From: RYN-133 sp036497285
Lineage (GTDB): Bacteria > Actinomycetota > Actinomycetes > Mycobacteriales > Jatrophihabitantaceae
Assembly: GCA_036497285.1 (NCBI GenBank)
Contig: DASXJR010000077.1
Coordinates: forward strand, 23,963 to 87,962
Length of the DNA: 64,000 bases
Reading direction: 5' to 3'
Of this stretch, positions 1 through 8,440 are shown piece after piece. The notes under the pieces were generated by a model that had not been told where the DNA came from, ran no database searches, and was given only the letters and a program-made list of their open reading frames with translations. Each line of letters starts with the position of its first letter. Position 1 is the first letter of the stretch. A program made the translations under genes and the position numbers.

Positions 1-525
1 GCGCGGATCACACCGTACGGCTGGACGAACTCGCTCGCCCAGAAGCTGGTGCAGCTGACGATGCCCGGCGTGCCGGACATCTACCAGGGCACCGAGTTGT
101 GGGAGGACTCGCTCGTCGACCCCGACAACCGCAGGCCGGTCGACTACGAGCAGCGGCGCATCCTCCTGGACAAGCTCGACCACCAGAGCGAGGCGCCCGC
201 CATCTGTGCGGACGGCGTGGCCAAGCTGTGGGTGGTGTCGCGGGTGCTGCGGTTGCGCCGCGAGTGGGCGGACCTGTTCACCTCCTACACCCCGCTGGCG
301 GCGCGTGGCCCCGCTGCGAGGCACGTGGTGGCCTTCGACCGCGGCGGGGCGATCGCAGTGGCGACGCGACTGCCGGCGACGCTCGACCGTGCGGGCGGCT
401 GGCGCGACACGACGCTGGAGCTCGGTAGCGACGCGACGGACGTGATCTCCGGACGGCGCGTGGCCGGTGCGGTCGCCATGGCGGACCTGTTCGCCGACTA
501 CCCTGTGGCACTGCTGGTGCGCTGA
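1..525 (+). CDS. treY: Malto-oligosyltrehalose synthase, C-terminal part (5' end outside window)
   Basis: This is the tail of the TreY enzyme, which converts the reducing-end alpha-1,4 linkage of maltodextrins into an alpha,alpha-1,1 (trehalosyl) linkage. The frame is open from base 1, so the gene starts upstream of the window. The segment TMPGVPDIYQGTE followed by DPDNRRPVDY is the typical late GH13 region of TreY. It lies 47 bp upstream of treZ on the same strand, the usual treY-treZ pair for making trehalose from glycogen. Family assignment is firm; nothing can be said about the missing catalytic half. Confidence 0.9.
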   Translation, partial: ARITPYGWTNSLAQKLVQLTMPGVPDIYQGTELWEDSLVDPDNRRPVDYEQRRILLDKLDHQSEAPAICADGVAKLWVVSRVLRLRREWADLFTSYTPLAARGPAARHVVAFDRGGAIAVATRLPATLDRAGGWRDTTLELGSDATDVISGRRVAGAVAMADLFADYPVALLVR

Positions 526-572
526 GCACAGGGCCTGTTACAGCCGCCGGTACACCGGGCAGGGTTGGCTGC

Positions 573-2282
573 GTGGACGTACGTGTGTGGGCCCCCGCGG
601 TCTCGCGGCTGGCCGTGGTTGCAGCCGGCGAGCGGCACGAGCTCGAACAGGTCGAGGGCGGGTGGTGGACGGGACCGCGCCTGGCACCCGGGACCGATTA
701 CGCGTTCCTGCTCGACGACGACGGTCAGCCGGTGCCCGACCCGGCCAGTCGTTGGCAGCCCGAGGGGGTGCACGGCCCGAGTCGGGTCTACGACCAGAGC
801 GGGTATGAGTGGCACGACCACGACTGGCGCGGGCGCGACCTGCCCGGTGCCGTGCTATACGAACTGCACATCGGCACGTTCACGCCGGGCGCCACGTTCG
901 ACTCGGCGATCGAGCGGCTCGAGCACCTCGTCGATCTCGGGATCACCCATGTGGAGGTCATGCCGGTCAACGCCGTCAACGGCGTCTGGAACTGGGGATA
1001 CGACGGTGTCGACTGGTTCGCCGTGCACGAACCGCTGGGCGGCCCCGACGGCTTCAAGCGGTTCGTCGATGCCGCGCACGGTCGCGGCCTCGCCGTGGTG
1101 CTCGACGTCGTCTACAACCACCTCGGCCCGTCCGGCAACTACCTGCCTCGCTACGGTCCGTACCTGAAGAGTGGGCGCAGTACCTGGGGGGATCTCGTCA
1201 ACGTCGAGGAACCCGCGGTGCGCGAGTTCATCGTCGAGAACGCGCTGATGTGGCTGCGGGACTTCCACGTCGACGCGCTGCGGCTGGACGCTGTCCACGC
1301 CTTGCACGACTGCTCCCCCACGCACATCCTCGCCGAGTTGGCGAGCCGGGTGCACGCGCTGCAGGACGAGCTGGGCCGCCCGCTTGCGCTGATCGCCGAA
1401 TCCGACCTCAACGACCCGGTGATGATCGAGCCGCAGCCCGATGGCTACGGCCTCGACGCGCAGTGGGACGACGACGTGCACCATGCCCTGCATTCCGCCT
1501 TGTCCGGCGAGACGCAGGGCTACTACGTCGACTTCGGTCCGCTGAGCGTGGTGCAGAAAGTCCTCACCCGTGCGTTCATGCACGACGGCAGCTACTCGAC
1601 CTTCCGCGGACGCAACCACGGCCGGCCGGTCGACCGCGCGCTCACCCCCGGGTGGCGGTTCGTGGTGACACTGCAGAACCACGACCAGGTGGGCAACCGA
1701 GCGGTCGGCGACCGGCTGCCGGAGATCACGTCCGAGGGGCTGGTCAAGGTCGGCGCCGTGCTCCTGCTCACCGCAGCGTTCACGCCGATGCTCTGGATGG
1801 GCGAGGAATGGGCGGCCTCGACCCGCTGGCCGTTCTTCACCTCGCATCCCCAACCCGAACTGGCCGAGGCGACCGGGAAGGGCCGCATCGAGGAATTCGC
1901 AGAACACGGCTGGGACGTCAGCCAGATGATCGACCCCCAGGACGAGCAGGCCTACCGCAGCGCGATCCTCGACTGGGACGAGGTGGGGCATGGCGTCCAC
2001 GCGGACATGCTCGGGCTCTACAAGCACCTCATCGCGCTGCGCGCCGCGGAGCCGGAGCTGACCGACGCCGATCTGCGCAACGTCCATGTCGACTTCGACG
2101 AGGACCAGCGGTGGCTGGTCATGCACCGCGGCGGTCTACGGGTGATCGCGAACCTGTCCGCGCACGAACGCAGCATCGCCGTCGACGCCTACGAGCTGGT
2201 GCTCGCCACGGGCAGCCTCGAGGTCGCTGCCGGAAACGTGCTGATCGGCCCGGAGAGTGCGGCTATCGTGCGGGCACGATGA
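573..2282 (+). CDS. treZ: Malto-oligosyltrehalose trehalohydrolase (GH13), 569 aa
   Basis: TreZ cleaves the maltooligosyl-trehalose made by TreY and releases free trehalose in the cytoplasm. The protein has an N-terminal beta-sandwich (about residues 1-90) and then the GH13 barrel. The catalytic residues are visible: nucleophile D239 in VDALRLDAVHAL, acid/base E276 in LIAESD, and D371 in LQNHDQVGN. The length is normal for the family. The start is the GTG at 573, which gives the expected VRVWAP beginning. The stop overlaps the start of the next gene (ATGA), so the downstream protease gene is probably translationally coupled. Confidence 0.95.
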   Translation: MDVRVWAPAVSRLAVVAAGERHELEQVEGGWWTGPRLAPGTDYAFLLDDDGQPVPDPASRWQPEGVHGPSRVYDQSGYEWHDHDWRGRDLPGAVLYELHIGTFTPGATFDSAIERLEHLVDLGITHVEVMPVNAVNGVWNWGYDGVDWFAVHEPLGGPDGFKRFVDAAHGRGLAVVLDVVYNHLGPSGNYLPRYGPYLKSGRSTWGDLVNVEEPAVREFIVENALMWLRDFHVDALRLDAVHALHDCSPTHILAELASRVHALQDELGRPLALIAESDLNDPVMIEPQPDGYGLDAQWDDDVHHALHSALSGETQGYYVDFGPLSVVQKVLTRAFMHDGSYSTFRGRNHGRPVDRALTPGWRFVVTLQNHDQVGNRAVGDRLPEITSEGLVKVGAVLLLTAAFTPMLWMGEEWAASTRWPFFTSHPQPELAEATGKGRIEEFAEHGWDVSQMIDPQDEQAYRSAILDWDEVGHGVHADMLGLYKHLIALRAAEPELTDADLRNVHVDFDEDQRWLVMHRGGLRVIANLSAHERSIAVDAYELVLATGSLEVAAGNVLIGPESAAIVRAR

Positions 2283-3091
2283 TCGCGCCGCAGCAGTATT
2301 ACGACTACCCGCCCCCGCCACCGCCGAGGGACACCAGGCCGCGTCTCGATCAGCTGATCGTCCTCATGCGGCAGCACGACCCACGACCGTGGGGCTGGCG
2401 CCCGGTCGTGCTACCCAGCGCAGCCCTGATCGTCGTGATCGTGTTCGGCAGCCTGGTGACGCACTTCGTACACCCGCACAGCTTCGCCGCGGCCCTCACG
2501 GTCGTCATTGTGCTCACGACCGTGCTGTACGCCGTCTTGATCGTGGCGATCTGGGTGGCCGGCCGCGATCTCGCCCGTCGGTATTCGGGCTGGGGCTGGA
2601 CGTTCGGGCTGCAGCGTCCCAAGTGGATGGACCTGGCTTGGCTCGCCGCCGGGGTGGGCATCTCATTCGGCGCACGGATCGCGGTCGGCGTGATCGCCAA
2701 TGCGGCCTCGCACGGCAAGGCGCTGCAGCAGTCGCAGAACCTCGTGGTCAAGTCGAGTTCGGTGGCGGTGTACGTGGTGCTCGGCGTCGTCGTCGTGCTG
2801 ATCGCCCCGGTGGTGGAAGAGACGATGTTCCGCGGCTTGATGCTGCGGACCTTCATGCGCAGCTGGGGATTCTGGCCGGCGGCCCTGCTGTCGTCGGCGA
2901 TCTTCGCGCTGTTCCACACCTACGAGGTCAGCACCCTGGCCGGAGCGGCGACGCTTGCCTCGATCGTGTTCACGCTCGGGCTCACCAACTGCCTGCTCGT
3001 GCGTTGGAGCGGCCGGCTCGACGCCGGGATCATGAACCACATGCTCTTCAACGGGCTCGCGATCCTCGTCCTGATCCTGGTCAACACCTGA
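2279..3091 (+). CDS. CPBP-family intramembrane glutamic endopeptidase
   Basis: This is a 270-residue multi-pass membrane protein of the CPBP (Abi/CAAX protease-like) family. The three diagnostic motifs are present: EETMFR (E180, E181, R185), H213 in FALFH, and the C-terminal HMLFN (H254, N258). The N-terminus is proline-rich and cytoplasmic, and 6-8 hydrophobic segments follow. The ATG at 2279 overlaps the treZ stop by 4 bp. The substrate cannot be inferred; the link to trehalose synthesis is positional only. Bacterial CPBP proteins are variously linked to signal-peptide or bacteriocin-peptide processing and protein secretion. Confidence 0.85.
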   Translation: MIAPQQYYDYPPPPPPRDTRPRLDQLIVLMRQHDPRPWGWRPVVLPSAALIVVIVFGSLVTHFVHPHSFAAALTVVIVLTTVLYAVLIVAIWVAGRDLARRYSGWGWTFGLQRPKWMDLAWLAAGVGISFGARIAVGVIANAASHGKALQQSQNLVVKSSSVAVYVVLGVVVVLIAPVVEETMFRGLMLRTFMRSWGFWPAALLSSAIFALFHTYEVSTLAGAATLASIVFTLGLTNCLLVRWSGRLDAGIMNHMLFNGLAILVLILVNT

Positions 3092-3256
3092 CGCGATCAG
3101 CGCCCGCCGGCGGCGACTGTAGCCTCAGCCCCGCGCGCCAGATGATCACCTTTTCCTCCACGATGTTCGGTTCAACCGACCCAGACCGGACATCCTGCAG
3201 GAAAACCTGATCAACCACTCGCGGAAAGAACGACGGGCGATGGAAGGATTGTCGGT

Positions 3257-4294
3257 ATGGATGTCCTCGACCTCTACGTCCCGTCCCCTGACCGGTACGA
3301 CGCCATGTTGTACCGCCGCGTCGGCCGCAGCGGTCTGCACCTGCCGGCGATCTCGCTCGGGCTGTGGCACAACTTCGGTGACGACGTGCCGATCGCACGG
3401 CAGCGTGCGGTGTTGCGGCGCGCTTTCGACCGCGGCGTGACCCACTTCGACCTGGCCAACAACTACGGTCCGCCCTACGGAACTGCCGAGATCAACTTCG
3501 GACGGATCCTCCGCGAGGATTTCGCGCGCCTCCGCGACGAACTCGTCATCTCCACGAAAGCCGGCTGGGACATGTGGCCCGGTCCGTACGGCGACCTCGG
3601 CTCGCGCAAGTATCTGCTCGGTTCGCTCGACCAGTCGCTCCAGCGCCTGGGCCTCGACCACGTCGACATCTTCTACCACCACCGTTTCGACCCGGACACG
3701 CCGCTGGAAGAGACCATGGGCGCGCTCGACACGGCGGTGCGGCAGGGCAAGGCGCGCTACGTCGGGATCTCGTCGTACTCGCCGCAGCGCACCGAACAGG
3801 CGATCTCGATCCTGACCGAACTGGGCACGCCGCTGCTGATCCACCAGCCGTCCTATTCGATGCTCAACCGGTGGGTCGAGGAAGGCCTGCTGGACGTGCT
3901 GGGTGAGCACGGCGTCGGCTGCATCGCGTTCTCGCCGCTTGCCCAGGGCATGCTCACCAGCCGCTACCTGAAGGGCGTGCCCGCGGGATCCCGGGCGTCC
4001 AAGGGGACCTCGCTCGATCCTGAGCTGTTGTCGGAGGACAACGTCAAGCACATCCGAGCGCTCAGCCGGATTGCGGCCAAGCGCGGCCAGACGCTTGCCC
4101 AGACGGCGATCAGCTGGGTGCTCCGCGACCCGCGGGTCACCTCGGCGTTGATCGGCGCGTCCAGTGTGGAGCAGCTCGACGACAGCCTTGACGCGCTGCA
4201 GAACCTGGACTTCGAGGCGTCCGAGCTGAAGTCGATCGACCGGCACGCGGTCGAGGGCGGCATCAACCTGTGGGCCGGGCCGAGCTCCGCCTGA
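3257..4294 (+). CDS. Aldo/keto reductase (YghZ/Gpr-like)
   Basis: This 345-residue NADPH-dependent aldo/keto reductase has the complete catalytic tetrad: D65 and Y70 in HFDLANNYG, K101 in VISTKAG, and H141 in DIFYHH. The motif YGPPYGTAE and the overall length resemble the group that contains E. coli YghZ (L-glyceraldehyde-3-phosphate reductase) and Kv-beta-like proteins, so methylglyoxal or aldehyde detoxification is a reasonable guess but not proven. GGAAGGA at 3242-3248 lies 8 nt before the ATG and fixes the start. The gene is monocistronic; the next gene is convergent. Confidence 0.88.
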   Translation: MDVLDLYVPSPDRYDAMLYRRVGRSGLHLPAISLGLWHNFGDDVPIARQRAVLRRAFDRGVTHFDLANNYGPPYGTAEINFGRILREDFARLRDELVISTKAGWDMWPGPYGDLGSRKYLLGSLDQSLQRLGLDHVDIFYHHRFDPDTPLEETMGALDTAVRQGKARYVGISSYSPQRTEQAISILTELGTPLLIHQPSYSMLNRWVEEGLLDVLGEHGVGCIAFSPLAQGMLTSRYLKGVPAGSRASKGTSLDPELLSEDNVKHIRALSRIAAKRGQTLAQTAISWVLRDPRVTSALIGASSVEQLDDSLDALQNLDFEASELKSIDRHAVEGGINLWAGPSSA

Positions 4295-4319
4295 CCAGAG
4301 GTCTGGCTGATCAGCGAGA

Positions 4320-4607
4320 TCAGATCCAACCGTTGCGCATCGCCCATGCGACGGCCTGCGTGCGATTGCGCAGGCCGACGCGCGTGGTGAGTTCCTGCAG
4401 GATGTTCTTGATCGTGCGTTCCGAGTAGCACATCCGGCGTGCCACCTCCCGGGTCGACAACCCGTCGGCGACGAGGGTGAGCACCACGCACTCGCGCGGA
4501 CGCAGGGACGGGACGGTGCTCGTCGAGTGCGCCGGAACAGACCTGGCTGGGAGCACTGCGGTGTATGTCATGTCGATGAGGACGTCGACGACGTCGTCCT
4601 GATACAT
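4320..4607 (-). CDS. Short LuxR-type HTH regulator without receiver domain
   Basis: This 95-residue protein consists of about 30 undefined residues followed by a complete LuxR/GerE helix-turn-helix (about 34-95), with LRPRECVVLTLVADGLSTRE and the recognition-helix region SERTIKNILQEL. Full response regulators of this class are about 210 residues and carry an N-terminal phosphoacceptor domain, which is absent here. It is therefore a stand-alone DNA-binding protein, with no visible sensor partner. No Shine-Dalgarno sequence stands out before the ATG. It is convergent with the aldo/keto reductase. The regulatory target is unknown. Confidence 0.72.
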   Translation of the reverse strand: MYQDDVVDVLIDMTYTAVLPARSVPAHSTSTVPSLRPRECVVLTLVADGLSTREVARRMCYSERTIKNILQELTTRVGLRNRTQAVAWAMRNGWI

Positions 4608-4671
4608 GGCTCATGCCGGCTCGGTCCCGGCCGATGTTTCGGGTGTGCGAAGGAACGGGAACTCTCGCGGC

Positions 4672-4866
4672 ATGCCGACGGTGCGCGTTGTCATCGAGTG
4701 TCTGAGCAAGGCGTTGATCGCCGTCTCCGTGATGCTCAGCCTCGCGATACTCGCTGCCAACCCGCCGCTCGAGACACCGTCCCGTCCGGTCGCCGCAACG
4801 CTGCTCGCGCTCGGTATCGCGGGACTCATCGCGCTGCATCTCTCGACGCAGCCGTCCCGCCGCTAG
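4672..4866 (+). CDS. Small two-helix membrane protein, 64 aa, unknown function
   Basis: A short frame encodes two hydrophobic stretches (about residues 8-26 and 38-57) and a basic end (QPSRR). The chosen ATG follows a purine-rich AGGAACGGGA segment at 4651-4660; an in-frame ATG at 4606 would add 22 hydrophilic residues and overlap the regulator gene start. It is not a family I recognise. Two transmembrane helices and codon use like its neighbours favour a real gene, but evidence is limited. It converges with the AI-2E permease gene 7 bp away. Confidence 0.45.
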   Translation: MPTVRVVIECLSKALIAVSVMLSLAILAANPPLETPSRPVAATLLALGIAGLIALHLSTQPSRR

Positions 4867-4873
4867 GTCCGGG

Positions 4874-6073
4874 CTAGGAAACGTCCTGCCGACGCACCCA
4901 GACCTCGCGAACGATCAAGAGCAGTGCTGCGGCGATCGGCAGCGCCAGCAAGGCACCGACCACGCCGCCCAAGGCGCCACCCGCCAGCACGGCGATGATC
5001 GTCACGTACTCCGGAACGTCCACCGACGAGCGCATCACCCGTGGATAGATCACGTAGCCCTCGAGCGTTTCGTAGATCAGGTAGAAGACGATGCAGGCGA
5101 TGCCGATCGAGAGCGAGTTCGCGAGTCCGACGATCGACACCAGTGCGGCGCCGGTGATCGACCCGACGAGTGGGATGAGATCGAGAATGGCGACCATCAG
5201 CGCCAGCGGCAGGGCGTATTGCGCGAGGCCGACCGACAGCAGGAACACCAGGCTGACCGTCCCGGCGAGCAGCGCCACTGAGAACGCGCCGATCACGTAG
5301 CGGCCGACCCGCCGCAGGATCTCGTCGCCGAGCTGCCCGACGCGGTCACGGCGAGTAGCCGGCGCCAGCGAGTACAGCGCCCGCTTGAGCGTCGGCAGGC
5401 CGGCCAGGAAATAGATGGTCAGGATCATCACCACGACGGTGGTGACCACCGCGTTGAGGACGGTCAGACCGACGTTGAACACGCCGCCGAACGCGTCGGT
5501 GATGAAGTCCGGCTTCTTCAGCTTGGTCTCGATGCTCGACAAGATGTGGTACTTCGCGTCGAGGTGCGCAATCGTCTTGTGCTTGCGCAGGTCGTCGAGC
5601 AGATGGGGCGCATCGTTGATCAGGGTGGTGACCTGCGCACGCAACACGCCGCCCACCACGAAGACGGCGACGGACAGGAAGCACAGAGCCAGCAAGGTCA
5701 CGAACAGAACCGCCCAGGCCCGCTTCATGCCCCGACGGATTGCGAACTCGACGATGGGGTTCAGCCCGACCGCCAGGAACACGGCGATCAGGACCAGGAC
5801 GAGGACGGACGAGACCTCGCGCACCGCGAAGCCGATGGCCAGCGCGACGAGCACGCCGAGGGTGGCGGCAAAGCCTTTGTAGAACGCCGATTGCCGCGAG
5901 ATCGGCCGACCCGGCCGGCCGTACGGGTTGTCATCGTCGGTCGAGTCGGGGATGGGGTCGTACAGGGAGCCGCGATCGCTCAGCACCTGGTCGTAGTCGT
6001 GCTTGGACACTGGCGCGTCGGGGTCGTCGTTGCTGTCGTCCAGGGGGCTCGTACGCACGCCAGGGTCAGCCAT
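4874..6073 (-). CDS. AI-2E family transporter (PerM/YdiK-like permease)
   Basis: This 399-residue protein has a charged, acidic N-terminal tail of about 75 residues, then about 8 transmembrane segments in the AI-2E/UPF0118 pattern: paired helices, a soluble loop around residues 145-200, and the conserved block DLIPLVGSITGAALV with YVIYPRVMRSSV. Members have been linked to AI-2 export and to sodium/proton antiport; the substrate here cannot be told. A GGGGAGGA ribosome site precedes the ATG. It is the last gene of a probable three-gene minus-strand unit with the two small genes upstream (21 bp from the nearest). Confidence 0.85.
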   Translation of the reverse strand: MADPGVRTSPLDDSNDDPDAPVSKHDYDQVLSDRGSLYDPIPDSTDDDNPYGRPGRPISRQSAFYKGFAATLGVLVALAIGFAVREVSSVLVLVLIAVFLAVGLNPIVEFAIRRGMKRAWAVLFVTLLALCFLSVAVFVVGGVLRAQVTTLINDAPHLLDDLRKHKTIAHLDAKYHILSSIETKLKKPDFITDAFGGVFNVGLTVLNAVVTTVVVMILTIYFLAGLPTLKRALYSLAPATRRDRVGQLGDEILRRVGRYVIGAFSVALLAGTVSLVFLLSVGLAQYALPLALMVAILDLIPLVGSITGAALVSIVGLANSLSIGIACIVFYLIYETLEGYVIYPRVMRSSVDVPEYVTIIAVLAGGALGGVVGALLALPIAAALLLIVREVWVRRQDVS

Positions 6074-6093
6074 GGGTCCTCCCCGTAGCCCGA

Positions 6094-6318
6094 CTACATC
6101 TCGCCGATGACCACGCCGGGCAGGTCGGGCTCGACCCGCACGACGGTCGCAACCGGCGGTTGCTCGCCCTCTGCCGCATAGCGCTCGGCCAGAGTCAGCG
6201 TGAATGCCTGCGCCACGTCGTAGTCCTCGAACGGGCCGATCGCGCGCGGTGTGGTGGAGAAGCCGGAGTCATCACCGGTCAGGACGACAACGAAAATCGG
6301 CGTTTCGGACACAGCCAT
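6094..6318 (-). CDS. Conserved hypothetical protein, 74 aa
   Basis: A small soluble acidic protein with no recognised domain. It begins with a beta-strand-like IFVVVLTGDD stretch and has a likely helix around VAQAFTLTLAERYAAEG. GGAGG lies about 11 nt before the ATG. It sits between the EcsC-like gene and the AI-2E permease gene on the same strand with short gaps (9 and 20 bp), so co-transcription is likely. No function is proposed. Confidence 0.6.
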   Translation of the reverse strand: MAVSETPIFVVVLTGDDSGFSTTPRAIGPFEDYDVAQAFTLTLAERYAAEGEQPPVATVVRVEPDLPGVVIGEM

Positions 6319-6327
6319 GGACAGTAC

Positions 6328-7077
6328 CTACCTCCGCGGGAATGGGACGAGACGCCGCGCGGTCGCGCGGACCTTGCTGTGGCCGACGTCGGCTTCCGGC
6401 GTGTTTTCGACGTCGATCACGGGATCCGGGAAGCGGGCCGGTGCTGGTCCGAAGGCCCGACGGGCCGAGCGCACCACGCTACTGCCGAGCGCCGCGTTTC
6501 CGGCGGCGCCGAATCCGGCGCCGATGCCTAACGGCAGCGCCCGGCCCATGACCAGCGCGCCCTGCTTGGCGCCGAACCGGGCCAGGAAGAGGTTTGTGGC
6601 GTTCGTGGTGAGCGCGGTGAGGTCGGGTGCGGCGGTCCGGCCGAGCGCGCGCGCCCAGTGCTTGGCTTCCACCTCGCCGCCGGCCATCGCGGCCTCGCCA
6701 AGCTCGCCGAGCAGCACCGTGAGCACCATCGCGCGTCGCAGTTGCGGGTCGTGCGCGGGAACGCCGTGGATCTCGGCGAGCGCGAGGACGAACATGGCGG
6801 TCGCGGACAGGAACGTCGCGATCTCTGCGCCGGTGGCGGCGACGGACGTGCCTGTGCCCACCCCGGGAAGCGCCGCGGCGCCGCCGGAGAGCGCGCCGGT
6901 GCCGACCACGGTGGCAAGGTAGCGGCGCTCGAGTTGCACGACGACATCGGCCGGGGTCGCGGTCGGCCTGCGGCGGCGGATCCGCATCACGTAGCCGGCG
7001 ACGACGGGCCGCTGGATCGCCAACGCACGGTCGAGGGCGGCATCGAGCGCGCGCTCGACCCGCTTCGGCACCGGCAT
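6328..7077 (-). CDS. EcsC-like alpha-helical protein
   Basis: This 249-residue protein has a basic N-terminus, a glycine/alanine-rich segment (TGALSGGAAALPGVGTG) and a long helical central region with the pattern of EcsC-family proteins (ATFLSATAMFVLALAEIHG, AMVLTVLLGELGE). EcsC proteins are poorly understood and are named after the third gene of the Bacillus ecs operon, which encodes an ABC transporter system; no ABC transporter is present here. The start is placed at ATG 7077, which has AGGGGG about 9 nt upstream; ATG 7086 is the alternative. The family call is tentative. Confidence 0.5.
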   Translation of the reverse strand: MPVPKRVERALDAALDRALAIQRPVVAGYVMRIRRRRPTATPADVVVQLERRYLATVVGTGALSGGAAALPGVGTGTSVAATGAEIATFLSATAMFVLALAEIHGVPAHDPQLRRAMVLTVLLGELGEAAMAGGEVEAKHWARALGRTAAPDLTALTTNATNLFLARFGAKQGALVMGRALPLGIGAGFGAAGNAALGSSVVRSARRAFGPAPARFPDPVIDVENTPEADVGHSKVRATARRLVPFPRR

Positions 7078-7182
7078 CCGGCTCATCCCCCTGGGTATGT
7101 TCACCCGGCTCTCCTCGCACCGCACATCCAACGTCCAGGCACTGCCTCGCACCGACCGTACCCACCGGAGCACGATGACCTG

Positions 7183-7923
7183 GTGCGCGCACTACTGCCC
7201 GAGCCGGGTTCGGGCGATGCCGACGTCCCGGTCGATCTGCACCACCACTACGCGACGGACTGGCTCGAGCCCGGCGGCATTCGTGCCAACATGATCGTCG
7301 GCGTCGACGGCGCAGCGGCGGTGCAGGGGCTCTCCGGCGGCCTGCAGTCTCCGGGCGACCACCGGGTTTTCGCCGCACTCCGGGATCTGGCGGACGTCGT
7401 TCTCGTCGGCTGGGCGACCGCGGCGGCCGAGAACTACGGGCCGGCTCGTCCCGAGGCGTCGGCCCGTGCACGGTGGGGACTGCGGCCCGAGCTGCCGATT
7501 GCGATCGTCAGCAAATCGCTCGCCATCGACACCGGGGCACGACTGTTCACCGACAACCGTCCGCTCGTCGTGACCTGCGCGAACTCGGACGAAGGGCGTC
7601 GGGCCGAACTCGGGCGTCACGCCGACGTGCTCGTCTGCGGCACGGACACCGTCGACTTCGGTGCGGTGCGCGCGGAGCTGGGTGAGCGCGGGCTGACCCG
7701 GGTGCTGTGCGAAGGTGGCCCGCGTCTGCTGGGGCTGGTGATCGCCACAGGCGAGCTGGACGAGCTGTGTCTGAGCCTGTCGCCACTGGCCGCTGGTCCG
7801 GGGCCGGGCCGGATCGTCGCCGGTGCCGGCTGGGCTTCGGCGCCGCGACGGCTGCGGCTCCGCGGCCTGCTCGAGGACGACGGCGCGCTGTTCCTGCGGT
7901 ATTCGGCTCGACAGCGTGGGTGA
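7183..7923 (+). CDS. RibD C-terminal/dihydrofolate reductase-like reductase
   Basis: This 246-residue protein is a stand-alone RibD_C (pyrimidine reductase) domain without the N-terminal deaminase of bifunctional RibD. Typical features are the early IRANMIVGVDGAAAVQG segment, VVLVGWATAAAENYG, and LTRVLCEGGPRLLG near the end, which form the NADPH-binding fold shared with dihydrofolate reductase. The mycobacterial homologue Rv2671 sits in a similar place and is reported to act as a back-up dihydrofolate reductase; that is knowledge of the family, not shown here. GTG 7183 is used, with GGAG 12 nt upstream. A GNAT gene follows after 9 bp. Confidence 0.82.
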   Translation: MRALLPEPGSGDADVPVDLHHHYATDWLEPGGIRANMIVGVDGAAAVQGLSGGLQSPGDHRVFAALRDLADVVLVGWATAAAENYGPARPEASARARWGLRPELPIAIVSKSLAIDTGARLFTDNRPLVVTCANSDEGRRAELGRHADVLVCGTDTVDFGAVRAELGERGLTRVLCEGGPRLLGLVIATGELDELCLSLSPLAAGPGPGRIVAGAGWASAPRRLRLRGLLEDDGALFLRYSARQRG

Positions 7924-7932
7924 CGATGAGGC

Positions 7933-8403
7933 ATGTCCACTCCCCTGGTCCGGCTCGCGTCCGCCGCCGACGCCGCTGCCGTCGGGGCCCTCCTGCACGA
8001 CTTCAACACCGAGTTCGGCGACCCGACCCCGGGCGCTCATGCCCTGGCCGCACGGATCGTCGAGCTGATGTCGATCGACACGTCGGTCATCGTGGGCAGG
8101 TCCGGCGCTGACGGGTTGGACGGCTTGGCGGTGCTGCGGTTCCGTCCCTCGATCTGGACGCCGAATTTGGAGTGCTACCTCGCGGAGCTGTACGTGGCGC
8201 CGGCCGAGCGCGGTAACGGACTTGGCCGCGCGCTGATGCTCGCCGCCATGGACCATGCCCGCGAGCGCGGCGCCGACTACATGGACCTCGGCACCGACGA
8301 GACCGACACCGCGGCCCGCGCACTGTACGAGAGCCTCGGCTTCGACAACCACAACGGTCGTACGGACGGCCCGACCAGCTACTTCTACGAGCGCGACCTC
8401 TGA
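7933..8403 (+). CDS. GNAT-family N-acetyltransferase
   Basis: This 156-residue protein has the acetyl-CoA-binding signature AELYVAPAERGNGLGRALM (motif A, Q/RxxGxG/A) around residues 83-101 and the C-terminal ARALYESLGF helix-strand typical of GNAT enzymes. It is probably co-transcribed with the upstream RibD-like gene (9 bp apart); in M. tuberculosis an acetyltransferase (Rv2669) lies next to the RibD homologue as well. The acceptor substrate is unknown. Confidence 0.88.
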   Translation: MSTPLVRLASAADAAAVGALLHDFNTEFGDPTPGAHALAARIVELMSIDTSVIVGRSGADGLDGLAVLRFRPSIWTPNLECYLAELYVAPAERGNGLGRALMLAAMDHARERGADYMDLGTDETDTAARALYESLGFDNHNGRTDGPTSYFYERDL

Positions 8404-8440
8404 TCGCAACGGGTGAGCTGTCCGCCGGCGTCATGACGGT

